64,000 nucleotides of DNA, taken from Prunus persica. Its lineage: Eukaryota; Streptophyta; Magnoliopsida; Rosales; Rosaceae. Position 1 is the stretch's first letter. The number at the start of each line of letters is the position of its first letter. Of the stretch, positions 35,181 to 46,940 are shown piece after piece. The notes under the pieces are model-generated. The model saw nothing but the letters and a program-made list of their open reading frames with translations, was not told the DNA's origin and did no database searches. The stretch is from the NCBI RefSeq assembly GCF_000346465.2, contig NC_034011.1, positions 13,057,778-13,121,777 on the forward strand, in the 5' to 3' direction. Made by a program: the position numbers and the translations under genes.

Positions 35181-35975
35181 ATTCCTGAAACCACAATCAC
35201 GACACAACAGTCACAACAACTTCATACGAAGTTATAATGTCACCTTATGCCTCCGGTAAGGGCCCTATCCCATTCGGGAATGCATAGTCCTGTCACGTAA
35301 CCTACGGCTACATGAGATTAGATTTCGACATGGATGAATTTCGGCAGCATCTCGACACAGTTCTTGAAGTGGGCATAGGTATAAATACCTACGTACCACC
35401 CGAAGAACGTACCGAGATGACACCGAAATCTCCACAATCGAAACCTAATCCTGTAGCCGAAGATTATGTGACAACACTATGCATTATCAAACTGTCCAAA
35501 TAATGGGACAATTCAAGAATTAATTGGACCGCAGTCATGCCTTACGCATCCATGCACGAAATCCAACTAATCTCGAATGGGAAACTACGTGTTACTAAAC
35601 ATAAAAATAAAAGTACGAAGTTAATTTCAATTAACTTCGTACATCACAACACATTGTGCTACGTCACGCACAATTTCACTACATTATACACATATAACTT
35701 CACAAAAAAATTACAAACATAACAAACAAACTTTTACAATAACATACCTTCTCAATCGTTCTCCACCAATCACTAATCACAAATATCTCTAACGAGAACA
35801 AATTTAATAGCGTTAGTACGAATTTACATTAATACATTTAAACTAACGACAAAAAATACATACCCAATGAACGTACTGAATTCACAGCATAGCGGCGGCA
35901 GGGAGAGTGAGAGAGAGGCAGAATGCAATTTTTGCATTCTGCCTCTGCAATGGCAGATACTAATATGAAGAAGAA
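35181..35975. other. Upstream region of element D tnp2
   Basis: There is no gene. This is the presumed promoter and leader of tnp2 and lies between the start codon and the right subterminal repeats. Short open frames do not resemble known proteins. A palindromic ACGAAGTTAATT / AATTAACTTCGT pair occurs at about 35617-35642. Confidence 0.5.
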
Positions 35976-36649
35976 GGACTTTGCGCGACAAACAACTGAA
36001 TTCGTCATGCAAAATACCGTCGCGAAAACCCACTTTTCCGTCGCACAAAACAACATTTCCGTCGCGCAATTGCGTGTCGACATCTGCTTTTTTGCGCGAC
36101 GAAGAATATTATTCGTCGCACAAAATTTCGTCGCGCAAAGTTTAAATTCCGTCGCGCAAGAACGCACCGGCATTACACTTTACGCGATGAAGGTAATTCC
36201 GTCGCGCAAAAAAAAAATTTATCCACCCTACATTTTGGCGCCAAAAATAAGTAGCCCTCGTTTTCTTACGCGACGGTAAATTTTTCCGTCGCGCTAAGTT
36301 GTGTTTTGAGACGAAAACTCTCGTCGCGCAAATTTTTTTACCGCCAAAAAAAGTAGCCAATTTTCAGTCCATCTTTACGCGACGAATGCTTTGAATTGTC
36401 GCGCAATATTGTCATGCGTGACGATTTTTGTCGTCGCGCATGATTTTGGCGCCAAAAAAAAACCGGGTTTTTATCCCCTACCTTTGCGCGACGAAATTAA
36501 TTTAGGTCGCGCATAGTTTGTTTGCGCGACGAAACTGTTTGTCGCGCTAGTTTTCTGTTGTTTGCGCGACGAAATTTTTTTTCCGTCGCAATAGTGCTTT
36601 TTGCGCGACGAAAAAATATTCGTCGCGCAAATAGTAAATCGTAGTAGTG
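35976..36649. repeat. Right subterminal repeats of element D
   Basis: The stretch is dense with GCGCGACGAA and CGTCGCGCAA motifs in both orientations, interspersed with TTTGGCGCCAAAA-like phrases (36230, 36448), ending in GTAGTAGTG at 36641-36649. It mirrors the left array. Confidence 0.92.
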
Positions 36650-36653
36650 CTCT

Positions 36654-37783
36654 CCTGCTGCCGCTGATTTCCTCTTCTTCCAACATCTATGGTGAGCCAA
36701 TCTTCAACAATAGGGTTAATGGTTGGATTAAAGACGTCCAGCTAATCTCGAGGTCATAGGCCACTATAGTCGTTGATTGACTATTGGCCCAAGCAACACA
36801 CTCATTAAAGCCATTAACTATCCCATTACACATAGTTGACATGATGAGTGGGATAATCGGTCCTGACAAAACCTAGAAAAAACTTCTACTATATGTTTCC
36901 ATGACTCGTACTTGTGATACTTAATCTCTAAACCTCTTATCTTGACCATCAAGAACAGAATCATGGGATGCACATGAATAAGGATTGCATGAGGTCTTGG
37001 CTATAGTACTTGGAAAAACCTGGGACCTATCATTCCAGACCCTGATAGACAACTTGTTGAAGAATGAACTAAGGGGAGCCTTGTCTTCTAGACGTTGCGT
37101 CTCGAACCTCGTGAGGTTTAACTTTGGCGAGTCAACACAAATTGATCGATATACACAAGCATTTGAAGTCGATATAGACCAAACTATCTCTCCTTAATAA
37201 CAGCTCATGAAATACCTCGTCGACCAGGTACAATTAATACAAATTCATCAAAATAACATTAATAACTAGGCAAAAAGTTACTTTGGGTCTATGATTTACC
37301 ACTTTTACAACTAAGGTCCATGTTGTTTCAATTTGATCGTTATTACCCTTGTGGCTTTGAATTTAAACAATTCAAAAACAATCTCCAATTTGTGTCAAAC
37401 TCGAGTAACTACCGTTACTTGTCAAGGAGAATTTCGTTGCAAAAATAAATGCTAGAAATAGAAGAAAGGGAGAGGCATTTTTCCCTCCCCATTCGCACCT
37501 TCCCACCAAGTTGCCTAGCCACCTCTCTCATCGACTACCACCAACCCTCCTCCTCCCCCAACACAATTAAAATTATTGAACAACAACCTTTGCAAAATAT
37601 TACAACCTTCCATAACATTAGAGAATGCTAACAATGGAGAATGCTTAAATAGAATAATTTAATGGAGAATGCTAACAACCTTCTCTATATATGTCATTTT
37701 TTTTCACTCAAACCAATATTTTTAATTATAAAAAAATATTATGTATTTCAAAATTTACCCTTGACAAAAACTAAAAAGTAAAA
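36654..37783. other. Spacer between element D and the MULE-like element
   Basis: I recognise no gene. Moderately AT-rich sequence with unremarkable short frames. The first 60 bases continue the sequence left of element D after removing the insertion. Confidence 0.5.
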
Positions 37784-38549
37784 GGGTTATTTGTAGCAAT
37801 GGTCCCTCAACTATACTCGGAGTTACACTTTGGTCACTCAACTCCAAAAATAGTTACAGAAGCCACTCTGTTGATGCTCAAAATGGTTAGGCCAAGATTG
37901 AGTCCAACTTAGTGATGAGGTGTGATGGATGATGGATGAAGGTGAGGACCTTCACCAAGTGTGTGAGGATTTGGGAAAACGATAAACATATAAAAGACAA
38001 GATATACGTGGTTCACCCGAATGATGGGCTACGTCCACGGAGAAGGGTGTTCTCATTATGATAATGTTTGTTTACATTTGTACAAAGGGATTAGACCCAA
38101 ATATAAAGATAACAAGTGAGATGCCCAGCCCAGTCCTGGGATCCAGAAGAGAGAGAGTCCAAGGCCCAAGGGTCAGGATCCAAGACCAAGATCTGGATCC
38201 TCTTCTAAGGAAAGAGCAGTCTTCTTCTATAGGTGAGGGGGAGTCTTCATCTCTTGTAGTTTTCCGATGTGGGACTCCTCTTGCTTTGCTTAGAGTTGTG
38301 ACTTGTGGTAATGCTTCTTTGGCTAAGGTGATGACCTCTCAAAGCATGGCACTCGAATGATCTAGCCTAGCTAGTTGCTCGGTCAGTTATAGTACAAACA
38401 GTAGTCCCCCAAGTTCTCGAGTAAGAAGGTACTTCTTGGTTGGGGACTTGTAATTTTAAGTGCACTGGCCGAGCAACACCATAATTCATCTTCCAAGCTG
38501 TATAGTGCACTACCCATAGTCCCCCAAGTCCCCGGGTAAGAAGGACATT

Positions 38550-39548
38550 TGGAAGGGAGAGAACTTGGCACGAGGGTGCCGAAGGTGAAGGGGTTGCCGA
38601 AGGCACAAAGCTTGCATGTCGCAAGGCAATGTGCCTAGGCACGAGGGTGCCGAAGGCATAAGAATTGCATGTCGCAAGGCGATGGGCCTAGGCACAAGGG
38701 TGCCGAAGGTGAAGGGGTTGCCGAAGGCACAAAGCTTGCATGTCGCAAGACAATAAAGCTAGGCACAGGGGTGCCGAAGGCAAAGGGGATGCCGAAGGCA
38801 CAAAGCTTGCATGTCGCAAGGCAATGTGCCTAGGCACGAGGGTGCCGAAGGCATAAGAATTGCATGTTGCAAGATAATGGGCCTAGGCACGAGGGTGCCG
38901 AAGGCATAAGACTTGCATGTTGCAAGACAATAAAGCTAGGCACGGGGGTGCCGAAGGCATAGGGGATGCCGAAGGCACAAAGCTTGCATGTCGCAAGGCA
39001 ATGTGCCTAGGCACGAGGGTGCCGAAGGCATAAGAATTGCATGTTGCAAGATAATGGGCCTAGGCACGAGGGTGCCGAAGGCATAAGACTTGCATGTTGC
39101 AAGACAATAAAGCTAGGCACGGGGGTGCCGAAGGCACAAAGCTTGCATGTCGCAAGGCAATGTGCCTAGGCACGAGGGTGCCGAAGGCATAAGAATTGCA
39201 TGCCTAGGCACGAGGGTGCCGAAGGCATAAGACTTGCATGTCGCAAGGAAATGGGCCTAGGCACGAGGGTGCCGAAGGCATAGAGGATGCCGAAGGCACA
39301 GAGCTTGCATGTCGCAAGGCAATGTGCCTAGGCACGAGGGTGCCGAAGGCATAAGACTTGCATGTCGCAAGGAAATGGGCTTAGGCACGAGGGTGCCGAA
39401 GGCATAGAGGATGCCGAAGGCACAGAGCTTGCATGTCGCAAGGCAATGTGCCTAGGCACGAGGGTGCCAAAGGCATAAGACTTGCATGTCGCAAGGTGAT
39501 GGGTCTAGACACAAGGGTGCCGAAGGCATAAGAATTGCATGTCGCAAA
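38550..39548. repeat. Tandem array, units of about 60 bp, in the LARD-like element
   Basis: Repeated phrases GGCACGAGGGTGCCGAAGGC, CTTGCATGTCGCAAGGCAAT and GTGCCTAG occur about fifteen times in mixed higher-order patterns of about 60 and 125 bases. No coding frame is conserved. CACGAGGGTGCCGAAGGCA-type units contain short self-complementary pieces. Confidence 0.93.
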
Positions 39549-39549
39549 T

Positions 39550-39588
39550 AATAATAATAATAATAATAGCTCTTTTTTGTCTTTTTTT

Positions 39589-39619
<31 letters not shown>

Positions 39620-39625
39620 TTTTGT
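39550..39625. repeat. (AAT)n followed by a T-rich tract
   Basis: About eight AAT units at 39547-39571 are followed by a nearly pure pyrimidine stretch of about 50 bases (T runs broken by single C), separating the two tandem arrays. Confidence 0.9.
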
Positions 39626-39639
39626 TGTTGTGCTCTGGA

Positions 39640-40108
39640 GCTAGGCCTTCGAGGGAGCCGGGTCTTGAAAATTTTAGACTTCGGGGGCTAGGCCTTCGAG
39701 GGAGCCGGGTCTTGAAAATTTTAGACTTCGGGAGCTAGGCCTTCGAGGGAGCCGGGTCATGAAAATTTTAGACGTCGGGAGCTAGGCCTTCGAGGGAGCC
39801 GGGTCATGAAAATTTTAGACCTCGGGAGCTAGGCCTTCGAGGGAGCCGGGTCTTGAAAATTTTAGACTTCGGGAGCTAGGCCTTCGAGGGAGCCGGGTCT
39901 TGAAAATTTTAGACTTCGGGGGCTAGGCCTTCGAGGGAGCCGGGTCTTGAAAATTTTAGACTTCGGGAGCTAGGCCTTCGAGGGAGCCGGGTCATGAAAA
40001 TTTTAGACTTCGGGAGCTAGGCCTTCGAGGGAGCCGGGTCATGAAAATTTTAGACTTCGGGAGCTAGGCCTTCGAGGGAGCCGGGTCATGAAAATTTTAG
40101 ACTTCGCC
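39640..40108. repeat. Tandem array, 47-bp unit, ten copies
   Basis: The unit contains GAGCTAGGCCTTCGAGGGAG, CCGGGTC and TTGAAAATTTTAGACTTCGG. Ten copies follow head to tail with very few differences (CTTG or CATG before AAAATTTT). This high uniformity fits the youth of the element. Confidence 0.95.
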
Positions 40109-40687
40109 ACAATTCCTCCATGGCCCTTGCCGTTCGGCAAGGGTCTAGCCAAATTTTTTTTTTTTTTTTTGTACAAGACCGTGGTGAGCTGACCCATTGG
40201 CAGGCTAAGGCTTGTGTAAGCCTCTTCAAAAAACTGAATGACCCCTGCCGTTCGGCAAGGGGTTGAAAATGGGACTTGGGTTATTCGAAAGCCCCATGGG
40301 TTTTGGCCAAAGAATGAGTTGAGCCTTAGATGGGTTTGTAGCAAGATGGTCGGGTGTTGTGTGGGCTCGTGTTTGTTTTTATTTTCATGGCCTGGGTAAG
40401 GATTTGCAAGGGTTGGACCCGAGACGGGCCTTGGCCAAATGATAAGAGGAGAGTAGGAGCTAGGGTTGCGCCGTATGCCTTCAACAATTCGATTTGGAGG
40501 GAGCACGAGCAGCTGCTGGCGAGCTCATCTTGGCGAGGTCATCGTGTGAAGGAGCTAGCTACCTCTCAACGATGCTGCCGATCGGCAGGGCTCGGCTGAA
40601 GATCCGCCGTGTGCGACGGGGCAAGTCCCAAGCTGCAGAGGAAGATTCGGCAAAGTCAGCTTGGTTCAGAACCGATTTTGTGAGGCT

Positions 40688-41293
40688 TTAATTGTATTTG
40701 CTCAACCCTTGCCGAACGGCAAGGGTGGATTGAAATTTTTTGAGAGCCTGTGGTGTCTTCGGCAAGAGGGCTTGTGAGGTTTTGGCTTGGGCTGCGTAGC
40801 AACCGTTTGGCAAGGTGTTTGAACCTTCATCATTGGCTGTGCTGAAGGAAGGCTGCTTCGGCAAGCAGCAAGGTCGTCGTGGTGGCTTGGGTGTCTTGTG
40901 AGATGTTGGCAGAGTGGGTTGAAGGAGGACCATGTCCAGCAAGTTCTCAAGCTCTCGGCACCTTTCAATCAATATATTTTTTTCCACTTTGTATAAAGAC
41001 ACACCTTGGGTGTCCTGAGAAATTTTCCAAGTAGATGTCGTTTGACAGAGCTGTAAGAATGGTGTCGTTGGCCTACTGGAATTCTTATCAGTGGTGCCGT
41101 TCCTGGTGGGACAAGGAATTAGGGAGCTGGCCCGGAGCTCGTATCTGTCATTTGTTGTGGGTGCAGATGCTTTGGTACGGAGAGTCTTCAAATATGAGAT
41201 AATCTGGAGTTGGGTGTGGTATCTTGCTTCAATCTGGGACTGCCGAACGGTACTTGGCAGCATTCGGAGGTTGATATGGCTTCTGAAAGGCAT
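40688..41293 (-). CDS. Hypothetical 201-codon ORF in the LARD-like element
   Basis: The longest open frame in the sense direction of the element begins MPFRSHINLRMLPSTVRQSQ. It is basic, with no zinc knuckle, protease or other retroelement motif and no family that I recognise. Given two diverse tandem arrays beside it, it may be chance or the relic of a captured gene. Confidence 0.2.
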   Translation of the reverse strand: MPFRSHINLRMLPSTVRQSQIEARYHTQLQIISYLKTLRTKASAPTTNDRYELRASSLIPCPTRNGTTDKNSSRPTTPFLQLCQTTSTWKISQDTQGVSLYKVEKNILIERCRELENLLDMVLLQPTLPTSHKTPKPPRRPCCLPKQPSFSTANDEGSNTLPNGCYAAQAKTSQALLPKTPQALKKFQSTLAVRQGLSKYN

Positions 41294-43189
41294 TGGCTGA
41301 AGCTAAATTATTGGAGATAAGCTTAGAAAACTGGGTGCCGATCTAGTCCTCGTATTTTGTCTTCAGATAGATGGGTTTATGGTGGCTTTAGTACGGGCAT
41401 TCCATGCAAGCCATGCAAAAAATGATATTTTTGGTGAGTTGGAGTATTGGGCCACTACCAAATTGGAACTTTTTCAAAGTGAATGAATCTGAACAGCTGT
41501 TAGACATATGCAATATTCATATTGTTGAATGAGACTTCGTAGTGAATTATTAAATATTGCATGCTTGCAACTATGTTGAAATAATTCAATATAAGTATAG
41601 GAATCTTATCTCATAGTGGGGATGCACGGGCATTCTTTAGATTAATTGGAACAGTGTTCTGCTCCTTGGCCATGCAAGCAACGGAAGATGGTGTTCTTTA
41701 TGGATGAGAATATTGGGCAATCTCCAAAGTCAAACTTTAGACAGTGTCTGATTGGTGGGTGGCTTCGGCAAATATATGTCTTCAGCTGGTTGATATTTTG
41801 ATGACTCATGATTGCTTCAGCACAAGTATTACCGAACGGCAAGTTGGGGGACGTCGATCAAAGGGGTGCCGAAGGGCACGGAAGAAGGGAGAACGACAGA
41901 AGCCTTTTGTGTCATTTCCCACAGACGGCGCCAAACTGTTGATGCTCAAAATGGTTAGGCCAAGATTGAGTCCAACTTAGTGATGAGGTGTGATGGATGA
42001 TGGATGAAGGTGAGGACCTTCACCAAGTGTGTGAGGATTTGGGAAAACGATAAACATATAAAAGACAAGATATACGTGGTTCACCCGAATGATGGGCTAC
42101 GTCCACGGAGAAGGGTGTTCTCATTATGATAATGTTTGTTTACATTTGTACAAAGGGATTAGACCCAAATATAAAGATAACAAGTGAGATGCCCAGCCCA
42201 GTCCTGGGATCCAGAAGAGAGAGAGTCCAAGGCCCAAGGGTCAGGATCCAAGACCAAGATCTGGATCCTCTTCTAAGGAAAGAGCAGTCTTCTTTTATAG
42301 GTGAGGGGGAGTCTTCATCTCTTGTAGTTTTCCGATGTGGGACTCCTCTTGCTTTGCTTAGAGTTGTGACTTGTGGTAATGCTTCTTTGGCTAAGGTGAT
42401 GACCTCTCAAAGCATGGCACTCGAATGATCTAGCCTAGCTAGTTGCTCGGTCAGTTATGGTACAAACACACTCAATTAGGTGTTGTGTTGCACCATTAGT
42501 CCTTCCGTCAAACTCTATTAAATTTTATGTCAAAAGTGAGGGTAAATTTGGAAATTCATCCACAACCCTCCCTATCCTCCCCAACTTCAAAATTTGTAAA
42601 TTTGTAAATTTAGAAATTCAAATTGAATATCAAATTATAAAAATTCCCACGGATCTGCTACAAAAAACTTCAAACCCTAACCCACCAACCCCTTTTCCCT
42701 CTCAACCTCTCGATGGTGTGAAAACACTTCCTGATGTCGAATTCCAAAAACCCTTAGTAGCGGGAAAAGAGTCTATCTATCTGTTGAGCCTTGGTGCCTT
42801 TCGTCTGACACCAAGAACGAATTGACAAGCTGACTGGCGAGTCCGCTGTCTCCACGGCTTTCCCTTTAGCGGGCTGCTTCTCAAGCCTTCGAGTGACGAT
42901 CTTCGCGGTTTGTAAATTGATGGCGAACCGAGTCTAAAAAAGATTCCTCTTGTGTTGAACCTACGGTTCAACCTTCCATCTTGTTTGCTCCCTCGGGGAG
43001 TTCCAAAGATTCATCATTTCAGCACTTACCCTTTTTTGTTTTTGTTTCAAAAGTCTACAAATTTTAGCACCCTTGAGTCAGATTTAGTGGCTCTTGCAAA
43101 AGGGTCGGATTTTGAATTGGTGTATTTGAATTGGGTTCGAAGATTATGGAAGACCGATGTGATTTAGGAGAAGGCACTATTACAAAAAG

Positions 43190-43880
43190 TGAAAAAGACT
43201 ACTAGAAAACAACGACGGTAGATAAAAAAAACAGTCGTTATGTTTGAAAAGACGACAATGATATAAAACCGCTGTTTATGAGTAACTCAAACAACTAAAA
43301 AATGGAGATTCCAATGGGTGTTTTAAAAATGACGCATCAAATTAAAAAAGCGTCGTCTTATTGAAAAGATTTTCTTCAGAGTTAAACTCTGAGCCCAAAA
43401 ATAATGGTAGAAGCTATGAAACCATCGACGTAGAAAGTAAAGACGACGGTGTGCAACAACAGCTGCCGTTTTTACTCCTTAATAAACACGACCATATTTT
43501 CGTAGTCGGCGTCGTATAATTTCAAAAGAATCCATGTCGGTATATTACAAAATACCGCCGTACTAAATCAATGTACAATGACGGTAAAGATAAATTTATC
43601 AACTTATTATTTGGTAGTATACTACGACGGTATCTATAACACTACTCTCCGCATAAGTTTGTAGTAACCACGTCAGTTTGTTCAATTAACGACGTATAAT
43701 AATGAAGTTAAAAGTATCGTCGTATTTATTCACTGTATACGTCTAGCCTTATCTGTAAACCGTCGTCTTAATTTTTATTGCTTTTTAAGATTTATTTCTT
43801 GGATTTTTGTAGCCTACGACGGTAGATCAACAGAATGACAAGAATTGGGAAAAACTACGACGGTTTGTATAGAAAACCGT
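43190..43880. repeat. Left subterminal repeats of element C
   Basis: ACGACGGT, ACCGTCGT and variants in both orientations, about twenty copies, follow the left terminus. The motif set is the same as in elements A and B. Confidence 0.88.
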
Positions 43881-43980
43881 TGTCACAAGCAAATTAAAAT
43901 GAGATCCCAAGAGATATGAAATCTTACCAGAGAGATCTATGTTCCTCATCATAATCGAATCACCAATGTGAGACAGACAA

Positions 43981-44290
43981 TATTTTAGACGTTGATGATG
44001 TATGTGTCTTTGTGTCTTTGTAATACACAAAGGCACATGCACATCAAAATCCAAACTACTTGCCTCTAAATCCAAAACTGACGACAGCAAGCTTTGAGAA
44101 AGACAATTTTAGACGTTGATGACGTTTGTGTTTTTGTGTCTTTCAGATATACAAAAGCACAAACGCATCAAAATCCAAAACATTTGCTTTCAGAAATACA
44201 ATTTTTTAGAAGTTGATGATGTGTGCGTTTTTGTGTCTTTCAAATACCTAAAAGTGCACACACATCAACATCCAAACTATTGCCTCCATA
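43981..44290. repeat. Three tandem hairpin units in element C
   Basis: Units beginning TTAGACGTTGATGA-like at 43985, 44109 and 44206 each contain GTGTCTTTGTGTCTTT-like sequence followed by an inverted counterpart ending in CACATCAA.ATCCAAA. Each can fold on itself. Element A is inserted at the equivalent place of element B, right at the end of the last unit (...CATCCAAA). Confidence 0.75.
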
Positions 44291-45438
44291 TAGGTGAGAC
44301 AGAGCCAAGGGCAAGAAGAATTTGGAACCCTAATTGAAAACCGAAAATGAAAGAACTCGTGAAAAAATCCCTATTTATAAAAATAAGCTTCAACATCCAC
44401 GTCGGTTATATTACACTTACCAACGCTAACAAAAGTAATCTATATCGGTTCGTAACAACACTGCAGTCATATAAAATTACTAACCATGTCGGTCAGTAAG
44501 CTAAACGAATCGACGTTAACACAAACAACGTCAGTTATTCATAAAACGACGACGTGGTAACTTGTAATATCACTTCTTCAAAAGTAAACTTTTGATGTGT
44601 AGTGTCGAACAAACCACGTCGTTTTTGGAATACAAAAAGTCAAATGGCTTTATTAGTAAGCACGTCGGTTTATGTTATTTTAATGACGTGGTAAAGACAT
44701 ACTGGGGCGGTTTTTTCAAAACAGTTGTCGTATTGGTCTTTGGGACAATATATAAACTTTTTCGTCACCTGACCTAAACTTTTACGTTCTCTCTAAAATT
44801 TTCAGTTTTCTCTCAGTTTCCCTCTCATTTCCCCAAAGCTGCGTGTTTGATTATCTTCATCTTCCTCGTCTTCGTCTCCAAAACTCCAAAGTTTAATTCC
44901 GAAGAAAACTTTCTTTGCAAGCCAAAGGTATTTTCTCACTAACCTTTTTTTTTTTTAATATCATTGGAAGTTTTTTTTTTTAAAGAACGACTCTCACTGA
45001 TGTTTGAAACAAGACTTGGGTTTGAAAAGGAAGAAATCTTTCACTAGTCACGCTCTTAGGTCATGTGAGGACGAGGGTTTTGTCTTTTATTTAACATTTT
45101 TATTAACACACCACGATGGTAATTAAATTCGTGATATTTCAATAGCACAGCCGACTTTTTAAAGATAAAACTGTCGTATGATTTGAAATGAATGTGGCAG
45201 AGAGAAATCTGGGTGGTTTTTTCTGGGTGGTTTTTTTTATGTATGAACTTATAATAAGACGATGGTTTTATATAATTCGCGTCCTTTTTATTATCTTACC
45301 ACAACGTATTTGCACATCCACATTTGTATAGATTAGCACGACGATTTTGTTTTTTTGCCGGTGTCTGAACTTTCATGTTACGTCATTTTTTTACCTAACC
45401 ATCGTTGTTTTTCTTGCAGTTTGTATTTCTCTCTAAAC
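44291..45438. other. Element C region upstream of the PTTA-like gene
   Basis: There is no gene. Scattered ACGTCGGT/ACGACG-type motifs occur (44398-44560, 44610-44740, 45115-45330). This is the presumed promoter and leader of the PTTA-like gene. Confidence 0.55.
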
Positions 45439-46254
45439 ATGGTTTCGAAATCTCAAAGTAAGGAGGCTCAATTGCCAAAAGGTCAAAGGAAGGACATTGC
45501 AGTTTCAAAGGCACAAATCATTGAAGCCAAATCTGTTCAAAGCAATTCCTCAAAGAAGATGAGATTCACTTCAACCTCGGAGAAAAACCCAAGCTCTGCC
45601 ACATTTGATGAAGAGACAAAATCGACTCGCGCTATCAACACAATGAGCCGTGTTGTGAACAGGAAAATCCAGAAGATTAAGCCTATAGTTGAGTACAATA
45701 AAAATGGCAGACCACATGGCAAGTCTACTATTGAGATGTAGAGTTACATTGGTATTTTGGCACGCACCAGAGTCCCTCTTGTGGACAAGAAATGGACTCA
45801 ATTTCCCAAGGACCTGAAGGAGCAGATTTGGGAAGCTGTTCAAATGACTCAAGTCTACCTTAACAAGGCAGTTTATCCTTCCATTCGCAAATGAGAAGTC
45901 GAAGTTAAAAGAGCCCCCTCAGCTTTATAACTTCATAAAGAAATCATAATGGGATGCCCTTGTAGTTTCAAGGTTATCCCCAGATTTTGAGGCTACGCAT
46001 TCTGAGCAGTCACAGAGCAGGGAGAAATGCGAGTACAACCATAGGTTGTCTTGAAAAGGGTATGTTGGTTTAAAGGATCAATTTGAAGAAACGATGCCCG
46101 ATGAGGAAATCAATGGATCTCTGCTATGGAAGAAGGCAAGAGAAGATAAGCAGGGAAACATCCCTGATCCAAAGGTTGCAGAGAAGGCAAAATTAATCGT
46201 AAGTCTCACTTACTCTGTTCTAAACTTGTAAAACAGAGGTTATATTTTTCATTT

Positions 46255-46656
46255 AGACATCGATCTTTTTAGTAACCGTCGTTAGACATGAAACCCACGT
46301 TAGTTTTTATTTACCGCCGTTTAAAACTGATATAACGTCAGTATTTTTATGAACTGACATATGTATTGACTTACCACAATGGTTTATATTTCTGAGCTAG
46401 ACGTTTTAGGTTAAAGTTTTAAACTTTCTTCATATTCATTTAGACGTCGTAAGTTTTAGTAACCATCGTTAGACATGGAATACCACGACTGTTTGTATTT
46501 ACTGTCGTTTACAATTGATATGACGTCAATGTTTTCGGTAAACTGACGTTTGTATTGAATTACAACGACGGTTTTGTACTTCTATGTTAGACGTTTTAAA
46601 TTAAATTTTAAACTTTGTTCATATTCACACGCGCACACACACACACACACAAACAC

Positions 46657-46717
<61 letters not shown>

Positions 46718-46940
46718 TTCTATTTCTCTGCAATTGGTTTGTACACTATCTCTGGATCTGTGAATATTTTGGTTAAGTGTTTTTGTCTCTGGATGTCAAA
46801 TATACGATGGTTTTTTCATGGAACGACGTTATAATGGATGCAAAACGACAGTAGTTTTGGACCGATATATTAAAGGATTTACTGTGTCTGTTTTTTAAAT
46901 AACCCGTCGTCTTAACCTCTCTACCACGTCGGTTAATATT
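46255..46940. repeat. Terminal-type ACGACGG repeats within an intron of element C
   Basis: The intron holds a duplicated block (46257-46440 and 46441-46620: TTTAGACATCG / TTTAGACGTCG, GTAACC(G/A)TCGTTAGACAT, TAACGTCA / TGACGTCA) with many ACCGTCGT-like motifs. Similar intronic clusters occur at 47545-47775 and 48565-48900. Element B has the same arrangement. Confidence 0.8.
46630..46716. repeat. (CA)n and (TC)n microsatellites
   Basis: A CA tract (46632-46650) is followed by a TC tract (46656-46716) in an intron of the PTTA-like gene, at the place where element B also has a TC tract. Confidence 0.92.

Larger units (their letters stand above)
26155..36649 (-). mobile_element. CACTA element D, complete, second family, nearly intact
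   Basis: The left terminus is CACTACTACATTTTACTC at 26155. The right terminus is ...GTAGTAGTG ending 36649, so the ends are inverted repeats. Both flanks are CTCT (26151-26154 and 36650-36653), which includes the target duplication. Length is 10,495 bp. Subterminal arrays are built on GCGCGACGAA/CGTCGCGCAA. The genes are on the minus strand: tnp2 first (35180 to 31590), then PTTA (28653 to 26842). The interior also holds tandem repeats and a captured B3-domain fragment. PTTA is intact, and tnp2 has one apparent one-base deletion, so this is the best-preserved element in the window. Confidence 0.95.
37869..42468 (-). mobile_element. Young LTR retrotransposon without gag-pol (LARD-like), tandem-repeat filled
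   Basis: LTRs 37869-38400 and 41937-42468 are both 532 bp, start TGTTGATGC and end TACAAACA, and differ at only two positions by my reading. The 5-bp target duplication CACTC is at 37864-37868 and 42469-42473. The element reads on the minus strand: next to LTR 41937 the reverse complement starts TTTGGCGCCGTCTGTGGGAA, a known style of plant primer-binding region, and the other LTR is preceded by a G-rich tract (reverse complement of 38403-38415). The interior has two tandem arrays and short hairpins and no recognisable gag, protease, RT or integrase. It must be moved by proteins from another element. Confidence 0.92.

Noticed and set aside
35838..36360. Cys/Arg-rich open frames in the right end of element D
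   Set aside because: Same cause as on the left: the repeat motif reads as CATE, FVAQ or RRAK in different frames.
40039..40506. 155-codon minus-strand frame next to the 47-bp array
   Set aside because: It ends inside the tandem array, where frames stay open because the unit lacks stops in that phase, and has no recognisable motif.
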